A stretch of 64,000 bases of DNA from assembly GCF_041320665.1 (NCBI RefSeq), contig NZ_CP166730.1, forward strand, positions 2,728,001 through 2,792,000. The letters run 5' to 3'. This stretch comes from Comamonas sp. GB3 AK4-5 (lineage in GTDB: Bacteria; Pseudomonadota; Gammaproteobacteria; Burkholderiales; Burkholderiaceae_C). The notes below the pieces were generated by a model. The model was not told the origin of the DNA, searched no databases, and saw only the letters and a program-made list of their open reading frames with translations. Positions 19,621 to 27,761 of this stretch are shown here, piece by piece; position 1 is the stretch's first letter; every line of letters begins with the position of its first letter. The translations under genes and the position numbers were made by a program.

Positions 19621-20994
19621 ATGTCCATCGACACCACCCGTCTGTTAGCTGACGAAGCCAAGTACTGCTCTTTCGGGGACACCGTCCACTACGTCAATCC
19701 CCCGAAGATCTTCTCGGGCTGCGAAGGCAGCTATATGTACGACGATGCAGGCACGGCCTACCTTGATCTGCAGATGTGGTATTCGGCCGTGAACTTCGGC
19801 TACAAGAACAAGCGCCTTGAGGCCAAGATGATCGAGCAGCTGCAGACGCTGCCCCAGGTCGCCAGCCAGTACCTGCATCCCACCAAGATCGAGCTGGCCA
19901 AGTTCATCGCTGAAGATGCCAAGCAAAAATGGGGCAATGACGGCCGCGTGCACTTCAACGTGGGCGGCGCCCAGGCCATCGAGGATTCGCTCAAGGTCGT
20001 GCGCAATGCCACCGGTGGCAAAAGCCTGATGTTTGCCTTTGAAGGTGGCTACCACGGCCGCACACTGGGCGCCTCCAGCATCACCTCCAGCTACCGCTAT
20101 CGCCGCCGCTACGGCCACTTTGGCGACCGCGCACAGTTCATCCCCTTCCCCTACCCCTTCCGCCGCCCCAAGGGCATGACCTCGGAAGAGTATGCGGACT
20201 CCATCGTGCGCGAATTTGCACGCAAGTTCGAAAACGAATACCACGCGGTCTGGGACCCCAAGACCAACCAGTGCGAGTACGCGGCCTTCTACATCGAGCC
20301 CATCCAGGGCACGGGTGGCTACGTTGTACCGCCTCCCAATTTCTTCAAGGGCCTGAAGAAGGTGCTGGACGACCACGGCGTGCTGCTGGTGGTCGACGAA
20401 ATCCAGATGGGCTTCTGGCGCACGGGCACGCTGTGGTCGGTGGAGAACTTCGGCATCAAGCCTGACGTGCTGGTGTTTGCCAAGGCGCTGACCAATGGCC
20501 TCAACGCCCTGTCCGGCCTGTGGGCACGTGAAGAGCTGATCAACCCCACGGTGTTCCCGCCCGGCTCGACCCACTCCACTTTCGCCTCCAACCCCCTGGG
20601 TACGGCCCTGGGCCTGGAAGTCATGAAGATGACCCACGAAATGGACTTCGGCCGCCAGGTGCGCGAATCCGGTGCCTACTTCCTCGAAGGCCTCAAGGAG
20701 CTGCAAAAGCGCCACAAGGAAATCGGCGATGTCGATGGCCTGGGTCTGGCCCTGCGCGCCGAAATCTGCACCGAAGACGGCTTCACACCCAACAAGGCCC
20801 TGCTGGACAAGATGGTGGACATCGGTCTGGAAGGCGGCCTCGAGTACCAAGGCCAAAAGCGCGGCCTGGTGCTGGACGTGGGCGGCTACTACAAGAACGT
20901 GATCACCTTCGCGCCCTCGCTGATGATCACCCGCCCCGAGATCGACGAAGCCATGGTGCTGCTGGATCAACTGCTCACCAAAGCGAAAAAGTAA
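19621..20994 (+). CDS. Class III PLP-dependent aminotransferase
   Basis: The protein has 457 residues. Fold-type I class III features: GGAQAIEDSLKVVRNATG, FEGGYHGRTLGASS (residues 140-152), IEPIQGTGGYVVPP, Asp259 in VVDEIQMGFWRTG, and the Schiff-base Lys288 in VFAKALTNGLN. The family includes ornithine, GABA and diaminobutyrate aminotransferases, which transfer terminal amino groups. YRYRRRYGHFG is not a stretch I can assign to a known substrate class. It heads a plus-strand trio with an acyltransferase-like gene and an arginase-fold gene, which suggests polyamine or basic amino acid chemistry. The start is the ATG after GGAGAGCCGCATCC. Confidence 0.85.
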   Translation: MSIDTTRLLADEAKYCSFGDTVHYVNPPKIFSGCEGSYMYDDAGTAYLDLQMWYSAVNFGYKNKRLEAKMIEQLQTLPQVASQYLHPTKIELAKFIAEDAKQKWGNDGRVHFNVGGAQAIEDSLKVVRNATGGKSLMFAFEGGYHGRTLGASSITSSYRYRRRYGHFGDRAQFIPFPYPFRRPKGMTSEEYADSIVREFARKFENEYHAVWDPKTNQCEYAAFYIEPIQGTGGYVVPPPNFFKGLKKVLDDHGVLLVVDEIQMGFWRTGTLWSVENFGIKPDVLVFAKALTNGLNALSGLWAREELINPTVFPPGSTHSTFASNPLGTALGLEVMKMTHEMDFGRQVRESGAYFLEGLKELQKRHKEIGDVDGLGLALRAEICTEDGFTPNKALLDKMVDIGLEGGLEYQGQKRGLVLDVGGYYKNVITFAPSLMITRPEIDEAMVLLDQLLTKAKK

Positions 20995-20997
20995 GCT

Positions 20998-21095
20998 CCC
21001 CTGAGGCGCTGCGCGCCTTCCCCCTCTCTCGCTACGCGGGAGGGGGACGACGCCCTCACTGCGGGGCGGCCCTTGCTAGGCGTCCCTGGCTTGCA
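20998..21095 (+). repeat. CCCCTGAG-type palindromic repeat, copy 4
   Basis: A full-length copy two to three bases after the aminotransferase stop: CCCCTGAGGCGCTGCGCGCC, then the hairpin CCCCCTCTCTCGC/GCGGGAGGGGG, GACGACG, and CTGCGGGGCGGCCCTTGC. Confidence 0.85.
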
Positions 21096-21161
21096 CCGTG
21101 CCGGTTTCGAGTGCGACAGGCCATGCAGGCACATGGAAAACCGAATACAAAGAAAAGCGAG

Positions 21162-22241
21162 ATGGAGCAGCAAAGCTTTCGCAACCAGCTCGAACCCTCT
21201 GGCCTGCTGCAGCAGTTCATGGCGCATCCTCCCCAAGGATTTGCCTTGCTGCCACACTGGCCGGCACCGGCTTTTACGGCCCCGTTCGATCTATTGACTA
21301 CCGCAGACGACGCGCTCAAGGCGCGTCTTTTGTCTTTTCCGGGCGGGCCCTGGCTCAGCCGCCGCCTGCGCCTGACCACCGACTTTGTCGGCACCACGGT
21401 CAGCGAATACGCCGTACTTCCGCAAGGGGCAGACGCCAAGGCCCAAGCCGCAGCGCTGCGCCAATGCGCGGGCCGCACTCTGCTCACCATCGTCAAGGAC
21501 CTGCCCCAGGATTCGCCCCTGCTCAGCGATGCGGACAACGCCCATGCGCGCGCGCTGGCCCAGGCGCTGGAGCAAAACGGCTTTCTCCTGCTCGAAGGCC
21601 AGGCTCTGGCCTATGTGCGCATGGATTTCTCCAACCTGGACGAATACCTGGGTCGCCTCTCCAAAAGCCGGCGCAGCAATCTGCGACGCAAGCTCAAGAG
21701 CCGCGCCCAGCTGCACATAGAGCGGGTGCCCACGGGGCCGGCCTTTGCCGATGATGCCCGCATCGATGCCTATTACGCCTTGTTCGAAGCCGTGTACGCG
21801 CAGAGCGACATCCATTTCGACAAGCTCACGCGCGCGTTTTTTGCGGATCTCTTGCGCGATGCCGACAACGCCGGCCTGGTCTTTGAATACCGCGCGCTGG
21901 ATGCAGCGGGCCAGCCCGGCGCCCTGCTGGGCTGGAATCTGTGCTTTGAGCATGGCGGCAAGCTGATCGACAAATACATAGGCCTGTCCTACCCGGCCGC
22001 ACGCGAGGCCAATCTTTACTTCGTCAGCTGGATGGTGAACCTGGAGTACGCCCTGGAGCGAGGCCTGAGCCACTATGTCGCGGGCTGGACCGATCCCGAG
22101 GTCAAGGCCCAGCTCGGTGCGTGCTTTACGCCGACCCGCCACGCCGTTTACGTGCGCAACGCTTTGCTGCGCGCCCTCGCGCGGCGGCTCTCCGCTCATT
22201 TTGAAATGGACAAGCAATGGCTGCAGGAAACCAGCACATGA
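21162..22241 (+). CDS. GNAT/FemAB-like N-acyltransferase
   Basis: The protein has 359 residues. The central part (DFSNLDEYLGRLSKSRRSNLRRKLK at about 165-190) and the later GWNLCFEHGGKLIDKYIGLSYPAAREANLYFVSWM resemble the Acetyltransf_6/FemAB branch of the GNAT fold. These enzymes transfer an acyl or aminoacyl group to an amine; the acceptor here is unknown. The gene starts 67 bp after the repeat that follows the class III aminotransferase. Its TGA overlaps the ATG of the arginase-like gene (ATGA), so the two are coupled. Confidence 0.7.
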   Translation: MEQQSFRNQLEPSGLLQQFMAHPPQGFALLPHWPAPAFTAPFDLLTTADDALKARLLSFPGGPWLSRRLRLTTDFVGTTVSEYAVLPQGADAKAQAAALRQCAGRTLLTIVKDLPQDSPLLSDADNAHARALAQALEQNGFLLLEGQALAYVRMDFSNLDEYLGRLSKSRRSNLRRKLKSRAQLHIERVPTGPAFADDARIDAYYALFEAVYAQSDIHFDKLTRAFFADLLRDADNAGLVFEYRALDAAGQPGALLGWNLCFEHGGKLIDKYIGLSYPAAREANLYFVSWMVNLEYALERGLSHYVAGWTDPEVKAQLGACFTPTRHAVYVRNALLRALARRLSAHFEMDKQWLQETST

Positions 22242-23125
22242 CACCACCGCCTCTGGTGCTCGATACCGACGCCTCGGTGGGCCCGCTGCCGGGCGAGATC
22301 CGCATCCCCCTGAGCGATGACTGGCGTGAAGCCGTGCGCTTTGGCTGCAGCCAAAGCACGCTGCAAGCGCGCATGGACGGGCTGGAGCCCCTGATGCCGA
22401 GCTTTTCCGGCCATGGCACGGTCTTCATGGGCAGCGGCGACTTCCATCACCTGAGCTTGCCGCTGATCCTCCGTTGCCTGCACACCCAGCGCCAGCCGGT
22501 GGAAATCGTGGTGCTGGACAACCACCCGGACAATATGCGCTTCCCCTGGGGCGTGCACTGCGGCTCCTGGGTGCGCCATGTGGCCTTGCTGCCCGAGGTG
22601 GCGCATATGCATGTCATAGGCATCACCTCCAACGACCTGAGCCTGGGCCATGCCTGGGAACACCAGCTGGCCGCACTGCGCGCCGGCAAGCTCACCTACT
22701 GGAGCTGCGGCGTAAACACCCGCTGGGCCCGGTATCTGGGCCTGGGTGAACGGTTCCGCTCCTTCTCGCACACCGACGCCTTGATCACGGCCGCAGCAGG
22801 CCAGCTGGCACAGTCGTGCCATCCGGTCTACCTGAGCATAGACAAGGATGTCTTCGCGCCCGATGTGGTGCGCACCAACTGGGACCAGGGCCAGATGCGC
22901 GAGGCCCATCTGGAACAGCTGCTGCCCGCATTGCGCGGCCGGCTGGTGGGCAGCGATGTCACCGGCGATGTCTCCACCTGGCAATACCGCAGTGCCTGGA
23001 AGCGCTGGCTGAGCGCGGCCGATGGCCAGAAAACCGAGCGCGAAGAAGCCGAGCTGCCCCGCTGGCAAGCGCGCCAGCACGCCTTCAATCTGCAATTGCT
23101 GGATTGGCTGGCGGCGCTACGCTGA
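22238..23125 (+). CDS. Arginase/deacetylase-fold protein
   Basis: The protein has 295 residues. It shows the spaced metal-ligand motifs of the arginase (ureohydrolase) fold: SGDFHH at 66-71, LDNHPDN at 93-99 and SIDKDVF at 200-206. Arginases and agmatinases have GGDHS, DAHxD and SxDxD at these places, so metal binding is likely, but the variant motifs leave the substrate open. Its start overlaps the stop of the acyltransferase gene by four bases. It ends a plus-strand trio and faces the sensor kinase gene head-on. Confidence 0.75.
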   Translation: MTPPPLVLDTDASVGPLPGEIRIPLSDDWREAVRFGCSQSTLQARMDGLEPLMPSFSGHGTVFMGSGDFHHLSLPLILRCLHTQRQPVEIVVLDNHPDNMRFPWGVHCGSWVRHVALLPEVAHMHVIGITSNDLSLGHAWEHQLAALRAGKLTYWSCGVNTRWARYLGLGERFRSFSHTDALITAAAGQLAQSCHPVYLSIDKDVFAPDVVRTNWDQGQMREAHLEQLLPALRGRLVGSDVTGDVSTWQYRSAWKRWLSAADGQKTEREEAELPRWQARQHAFNLQLLDWLAALR

Positions 23126-23256
23126 AAGCCAAAGCCCCCCTACTTAGCAGCCCTCCTGCGCTTGGGCCCGCGTTCCACTCGGCTCAAGCAGCGCCTGACA
23201 CCCTCGGCAGCAGGGAGGTCAGGCAGGAAGTGGCCAGAACAGCGCGCACGCTGTGG

Positions 23257-24423
23257 CTATGCGACATCGGCGCCTTCTGCGACAAGGGCAAAGTGAATCC
23301 GTATGCAGGCGCCTCCACGCGCCGAGGTTCCCACCTCAACGCGGCCGCCCTGCAGCTCCACCAGGGATTGCACAATGGACAGCCCCAGGCCAGAGCCGTT
23401 GTGCCGCCCACCAGGCTGATTCGGAAAACGCTGAAAAGGCCGCTCACGCATGGTGTCCGGCAAGCCCGGCCCCGCGTCGCTGAACTCCAGCGTGACCTGC
23501 CCATCGCGGGTGGTCAGCACCACACCGATCCAGCGGCCACTGACGGCATAGCGCAGGCAGTTCTCCAGCAAATTGCCAACGATCTGGCGCATGCGATTCA
23601 GATCGGCCCGCACCGGCACTGCATCTGCAGGCAGTTGAATGTCGACCTCGAAGCCTTTCTCCTGCAAGCGCGTGTCAAAGCGCGCCAGCTCTTCCTGCAC
23701 AAGGTTGGCGAGATCCAGCCGCTCGCTGTGCAGCGACAGCCGGCCTGCGGAAACCAGTGAGATCGTGTGCAGGTCCGTGACCAGCCGCCCCAGGTGCAGC
23801 GACTGCTGCAGCAGCCCCTTCATTTCCTCGTCGCTGCCCGGAATCACGCCATCGACAATGGCATGCAAGCGGGCGCTCAACACGGCCAGCGGCGTACGCA
23901 GCTCATGCGACAGCGAGGCCACCGTCATGCGCCGCTCGCGGTCCAGCGCCTCGAGCGAATCGATCATGTGGTTGAAGTCCCGCACCATCTCGGCCATCTC
24001 ACCGCGCGCGTGCCCGCCTTCCGCTCGCACGGCAAAGTCGCCCACTGCCACCCGGGTGGCAGCCTCCGCCATGGAGGCCAGCGGCTGCGTCACCAGCCGA
24101 GACACCCAAAACCCGGTCGCCAGGCCGAAAGGCAAGCCCAGCATCAGTGCAAACAACAGGGCAAAGCGCTCGCTGCCCCAGGGGTCGCCGCGCCAGTACT
24201 CACCATAGATCTGCATGGCCCGCGGTCCTTCATCCAGGCCTTGCGCCACCAGTTGGTCGTACTCCACGCGCACCTCCGCAGGCAGCGTGCGATAAAAGCG
24301 GGCCTCTTCCAGCTTCCAGAACAACAGCAAGCTGGTCGTCAGCACGGCCAGCGTGACGGCGATTGCCACCGCGACCGCCAGCCCGAAACGCACCCAGATG
24401 CGGTCCAGCAACCGCACCATCAT
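23257..24423 (-). CDS. Sensor histidine kinase, BaeS-like
   Basis: The protein has 388 residues. Membrane segments lie at about 12-35 and 88-108 around a short periplasmic loop of some 50 residues. A HAMP domain follows (VTQPLASMAEAATRVAVGDF), then the phospho-acceptor His173 in SLSHELRTPLAVL, the N box LLENCLRYA, and the G boxes DAGPGLP and GSGLGL. The start is the ATG with GAGGAG six bases upstream. It lies 256 bp beyond the DegT-like gene on the same strand. The only response regulator in the window without a kinase beside it is at 33196, so those two probably pair. Confidence 0.88.
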   Translation of the reverse strand: MMVRLLDRIWVRFGLAVAVAIAVTLAVLTTSLLLFWKLEEARFYRTLPAEVRVEYDQLVAQGLDEGPRAMQIYGEYWRGDPWGSERFALLFALMLGLPFGLATGFWVSRLVTQPLASMAEAATRVAVGDFAVRAEGGHARGEMAEMVRDFNHMIDSLEALDRERRMTVASLSHELRTPLAVLSARLHAIVDGVIPGSDEEMKGLLQQSLHLGRLVTDLHTISLVSAGRLSLHSERLDLANLVQEELARFDTRLQEKGFEVDIQLPADAVPVRADLNRMRQIVGNLLENCLRYAVSGRWIGVVLTTRDGQVTLEFSDAGPGLPDTMRERPFQRFPNQPGGRHNGSGLGLSIVQSLVELQGGRVEVGTSARGGACIRIHFALVAEGADVA

Positions 24424-24679
24424 CGACACTCCTCGACGCAAACAGCTTTCACCATATGGTTGACCTCCACTCCCTGCAGCTTACGCCAGCGCTTGAAAGC
24501 GCGAATCCCTCACCAGCCCCTGCAGGCCCAGCGCCATCAAAAAGCCTCGCCAGGCACACCCGCAGGCCCAAGAGAATGGGTCTTAATCTTGCCAATGGCA
24601 ACGCCATCCCCCTCGGGCTATTTGCCCGCCGCAAACCTTGAGAGGACGGCGGACTGGCTTTCGCAGAATGCAAAAGGCG

Positions 24680-25975
24680 TCATTCCTTCAAGCTTTGCGC
24701 CATCTCGCATGTATGGGCTTGCCCCGCCGCCCTGGCGATCTGGGCCAGCAGCCGCTCAAAGCGCGCACCGTCCAACCAGGGGCTGTTGCTGACGGCCACC
24801 AGGCGTGAAGCCCAGTCACGCGCACAGTCCACCTTGTCGTTGCGGGTCGCGGCGAGCACATGGTCGTAGCGGCCGTAGTCGGGTAGCACATGCACAAAAG
24901 GCAGGGACAGCCCGCTGCCATCCCCCCAGTGCTGGGCCATGAGTGCATCGCGCGCAGCGGCGGTTGGCAGGCGCAGCAAAATGACCGGCCAGGTTCCATG
25001 CGCCTTGTTCGCGCCCTCGCCACCCACCTCTGTCACGACTTCAACGCCAGACAGGGCTGCCAGGCGTGCACAGCGGCAGGCAGCCTGTTGTGCCGTCTGC
25101 TGCAAAAAAGCCAGTAAGCGCTGCAAGGCCCTGGCACCCACACGCTGGCGCCAGCGACCCAGAGGGTGCTGGGGAATGAGGTCGTCAAAATCGTCACCCG
25201 CGGCCTCCACCCAGTCACCACGCGACAGGGATTTTTTCAGCGGTGCGCCGTAAGCCAATGCCAGGCCGCGTGGGCGGTACAGCGCCGCATAGGCGATCAG
25301 CTCCACGCTGCGGCGCAGCTCCCAGAACAGGCTGGGCCTGACCTGCTCGCCAGCCCGCGCCAAGGCCTGGCGCAAACGCTCATCACGGGCCAGCAGCACA
25401 CCACCTTCAAAGGTGGTCAGGCCCTTGCCCACGGCCAGGCTGTAAAAACCGATATCGCCCTGCCAGCCTACGGGCTCACCCAGCGGGCTGCCGCCCTGCA
25501 ATGTGCCCAGGCGCGCACCCAGTGCCTGGGCCGCATCTTCGATCACATAGGCGCCCACCGCATGTGCGCAAGCCAGGGCCTGGGCCACATCGGCCACACG
25601 CCCGCACAAATGCGTGGGCATGACGGCCAGGGTCTGCGGGCTGCAGAGGCTGCGCAAGACATTGCCATCCATGTCCAGCGCATCGGCACGCAAATCACAC
25701 AGGCGCAGCTTGAGCCCGCACTGGGCCACGGCCAAGGCCACCAGGGGGCAGGTATAGGCAGGAGCAATGACCTCATCGCGCTGCGGCGCGATGGCGCGCA
25801 GCGCACGCAGTGCCACCATGAGGGCCGAAGTGCCCGAGCATTCAAGCTGCACGGCAGGCACGCCCAGCCATTGCGCCAATGCCGACGCCAGGTCGTCAGC
25901 ACCACCGCCCCAGGGCAACAGGTCGGCCAGGCCCAGCGGCAATCCCGCCGTGGGCGGAACCACGGGCTCAGCCAT
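24680..25975 (-). CDS. DegT/DnrJ/EryC1-type PLP aminotransferase
   Basis: The protein has 431 residues. It has the DegT fold: CSGTSALMVALRAL (residues 47-60), PAYTCPLVALAVAQCG, VIEDAAQALGA with Asp147 as PLP ligand, and the catalytic Lys184 in FYSLAVGKGLTTFEGG. These enzymes usually aminate nucleotide-linked keto-sugars, but members of this branch without a sugar operon act on other carbonyls. No nucleotide-sugar enzyme is present here, so the substrate is open. The ATG overlaps the stop of the upstream EamA gene (ATGGCTGA). It is the last gene of the efflux/modification run before the kinase. Confidence 0.82.
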   Translation of the reverse strand: MAEPVVPPTAGLPLGLADLLPWGGGADDLASALAQWLGVPAVQLECSGTSALMVALRALRAIAPQRDEVIAPAYTCPLVALAVAQCGLKLRLCDLRADALDMDGNVLRSLCSPQTLAVMPTHLCGRVADVAQALACAHAVGAYVIEDAAQALGARLGTLQGGSPLGEPVGWQGDIGFYSLAVGKGLTTFEGGVLLARDERLRQALARAGEQVRPSLFWELRRSVELIAYAALYRPRGLALAYGAPLKKSLSRGDWVEAAGDDFDDLIPQHPLGRWRQRVGARALQRLLAFLQQTAQQAACRCARLAALSGVEVVTEVGGEGANKAHGTWPVILLRLPTAAARDALMAQHWGDGSGLSLPFVHVLPDYGRYDHVLAATRNDKVDCARDWASRLVAVSNSPWLDGARFERLLAQIARAAGQAHTCEMAQSLKE

Positions 25976-26441
25976 GGCGGTCAGGCTCGGCAAGATGGGC
26001 TACCCCAGCGCTGGTCGAACCCGCGCCCGGATTACCCCCCGCGTGGCCTGCCGTGTCCTCATGGCCCTCGGCCTCCGACGTTTCGCTCATGGCAAGGCAG
26101 GCGATGCCGGCCACGATGAAGCCGCAACCTATGATTTGCGACCAGCCGATCTGCTCGTTGAACAGCCAATAGGAAAAGGCCAGCACCGACAGAATTTCCA
26201 GGTGCGAGGCGGCAAACGCCGGCCCTATGGGCGCGCGCTGCAGCAAGGTCATCCACGAAAAAAACGCGCCGATGTAGCCGACGAAGGCACCGTAAATCCA
26301 GGGCTGGCTGAACACGCGCAGCAGCCATTCAGATGAAAACTCCAGTGGCAGCGCCGCATTGCCGGCCTGCTTGAAACTCAGCTGGGCCAGGGTGTCAAAC
26401 GCCATGAGCACCAAAAAGCCAATGATGTAGAAGCGTTTCAT
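25968..26441 (-). CDS. Small EamA/SMR-type membrane protein A
   Basis: The protein has 157 residues with four membrane helices (IIGFLVLMAFDTLAQLSFKQAG, IYGAFVGYIGAFFSWM, an SHLEILSVLAFSYWLF segment, IIGCGFIVAGIACLAM). A hydrophilic Gly/His/Glu-rich tail of about 35 residues follows. The four-helix size and the LAQLSFKQAG phrase match the SMR/ArnE-ArnF type within the drug/metabolite transporter superfamily. It is two bases from a second such gene, so the two are probably halves of one heterodimeric flippase or exporter. Confidence 0.8.
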   Translation of the reverse strand: MKRFYIIGFLVLMAFDTLAQLSFKQAGNAALPLEFSSEWLLRVFSQPWIYGAFVGYIGAFFSWMTLLQRAPIGPAFAASHLEILSVLAFSYWLFNEQIGWSQIIGCGFIVAGIACLAMSETSEAEGHEDTAGHAGGNPGAGSTSAGVAHLAEPDRHG

Positions 26442-26443
26442 GC

Positions 26444-26800
26444 CTAGCCCAGCCCCACAATCCCTACACCGACAGACACCAGCACAATGCCTGCCACCCG
26501 CATGGGCGCGAGCTTTTCCTTGAACAGCACACGCCCCAGCACCATGATGGCCACGATGTTGATCGAGCCCAGCAGCACGCCGTCAGACAGCGGCACCAGG
26601 GACAAAAAGGCCAGCCACAGCACAAACTCGGCCACATAACAGCCCACGCCCACCCACAGCCAGGGACGGGCTGCCATGAAGCGCCAGCGCTGCGTGCCGG
26701 CCAGCTCGCCAGGCTCGCTGGCCGCGGCCTTGAAGGCCAGCTGACCACCGCTGTCCACCAACACGTTCAAAACCCAGAGCGTGATGACCAGGGGCGACAT
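26444..26800 (-). CDS. Small EamA/SMR-type membrane protein B
   Basis: The protein has 118 residues and four predicted helices. LVDSGGQLAFKAAASEPG in helix 1 mirrors the LAQLSFKQAG of its neighbour. SDGVLLGSINIVAIMVLG and the C-terminal IVLVSVGVGIVGLG are typical of DMT-superfamily repeats. The start at 26800 follows the hydrolase stop by one base; an ATG at 26812 is also in frame. With protein A it likely forms a heterodimer, as ArnE and ArnF do when flipping aminoarabinose-lipid. Confidence 0.78.
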   Translation of the reverse strand: MSPLVITLWVLNVLVDSGGQLAFKAAASEPGELAGTQRWRFMAARPWLWVGVGCYVAEFVLWLAFLSLVPLSDGVLLGSINIVAIMVLGRVLFKEKLAPMRVAGIVLVSVGVGIVGLG

Positions 26801-26801
26801 A

Positions 26802-27761
26802 TCACTGCCCATGCACACCACCCGCCACTGCCGGCGCCTGAACGCCAGCGGTGTTCACAGGTTCTGCCACAGCCCCGACCGCAGGCACGGACATGTTGGC
26901 AATCCGGGCCACGAACTCGTTCACCTTGGCAATCACCGTGCGCCGCTCGCGGTCTATGGTGATCATGTGATAGCTGTTGTCCAGCAGCACCAGCTCCACA
27001 TGGGCATGGCTTGCACGGCGCACGATGTCATGGGCGTTGCCTACGGCCGAGATGTCGTCTTCCTTGGCATGGATCACCAGACAGGGCGAGCGCAGCCTGT
27101 CCAGCCTTGCCAGCACATGGGCCGACAGCCTGCGCAGCTCCACCACCGACCACCAGGGGTTGCCCGGCAGGCCTGCGGCCGCGCTGTCGCCGCCCAGCAT
27201 CTGCTCGACAACACGCGCACGCAGCGCCTCGTCCTTGATTCCGTAGGGTGGCTGTTCCATGAAGACGCTGTTTCGGCCAATGCCCAGCGCGCGAAACAGA
27301 GGCAGCAAAAAAGACAGTTTGGTGTAGATGGGCATGCTCCAGCCGTCATAGCGGAACGTGGTGGACAGAGCGCAGACCCCGGCCACCTTGTCCGCATGTT
27401 TTTCAGCCACGGCCAGGGACAGCAAAGCCCCCATGGACAGGCCGCCCACCACCACCTGGTCCACCTGCCCGGCCAGGCGCAGCAAGCCCTGCTCCACACT
27501 GGCCAGCCAGTCACTCCAACGCGTGTGCAGCAAATCCTCCATGCTGCCGCAATGGCCTGCGAGCTGCACCGCATACACGCTGAAGCCTTGCTTGTTCAAG
27601 CCCTTGGCCAGCACCCGCATCTCGGCCGGCGTGCCGGTCAGGCCATGTACCAGCAGCACGCCCGTGCGCGCGGCCCGGCCATGGCCTGGCATGGCGAACT
27701 CATGCTCGGTCACGCAGATCTGCGCCAGCGGCGCGGCCGCCAGCTCCGGTCTTGCATTCAT
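26802..27761 (-). CDS. Alpha/beta hydrolase, carboxylesterase/lipase-like
   Basis: The protein has 319 residues. The oxyanion phrase is LLVHGLTGTPAEM (residues 37-49), the nucleophile Ser109 lies in GGLSMGALLSL, an acid residue is likely in HAKEDDISAVGNA, and the catalytic His is in DNSYHMITIDRERR. The pattern is that of EstA/monoacylglycerol-lipase-type enzymes. No signal peptide is seen, so it should act in the cytoplasm on an ester, thioester or lipid. The start overlaps the HAD phosphatase stop (ATGA). The C-terminal 25 residues are low-complexity Ala/Val/Gly. Confidence 0.82.
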   Translation of the reverse strand: MNARPELAAAPLAQICVTEHEFAMPGHGRAARTGVLLVHGLTGTPAEMRVLAKGLNKQGFSVYAVQLAGHCGSMEDLLHTRWSDWLASVEQGLLRLAGQVDQVVVGGLSMGALLSLAVAEKHADKVAGVCALSTTFRYDGWSMPIYTKLSFLLPLFRALGIGRNSVFMEQPPYGIKDEALRARVVEQMLGGDSAAAGLPGNPWWSVVELRRLSAHVLARLDRLRSPCLVIHAKEDDISAVGNAHDIVRRASHAHVELVLLDNSYHMITIDRERRTVIAKVNEFVARIANMSVPAVGAVAEPVNTAGVQAPAVAGGVHGQ

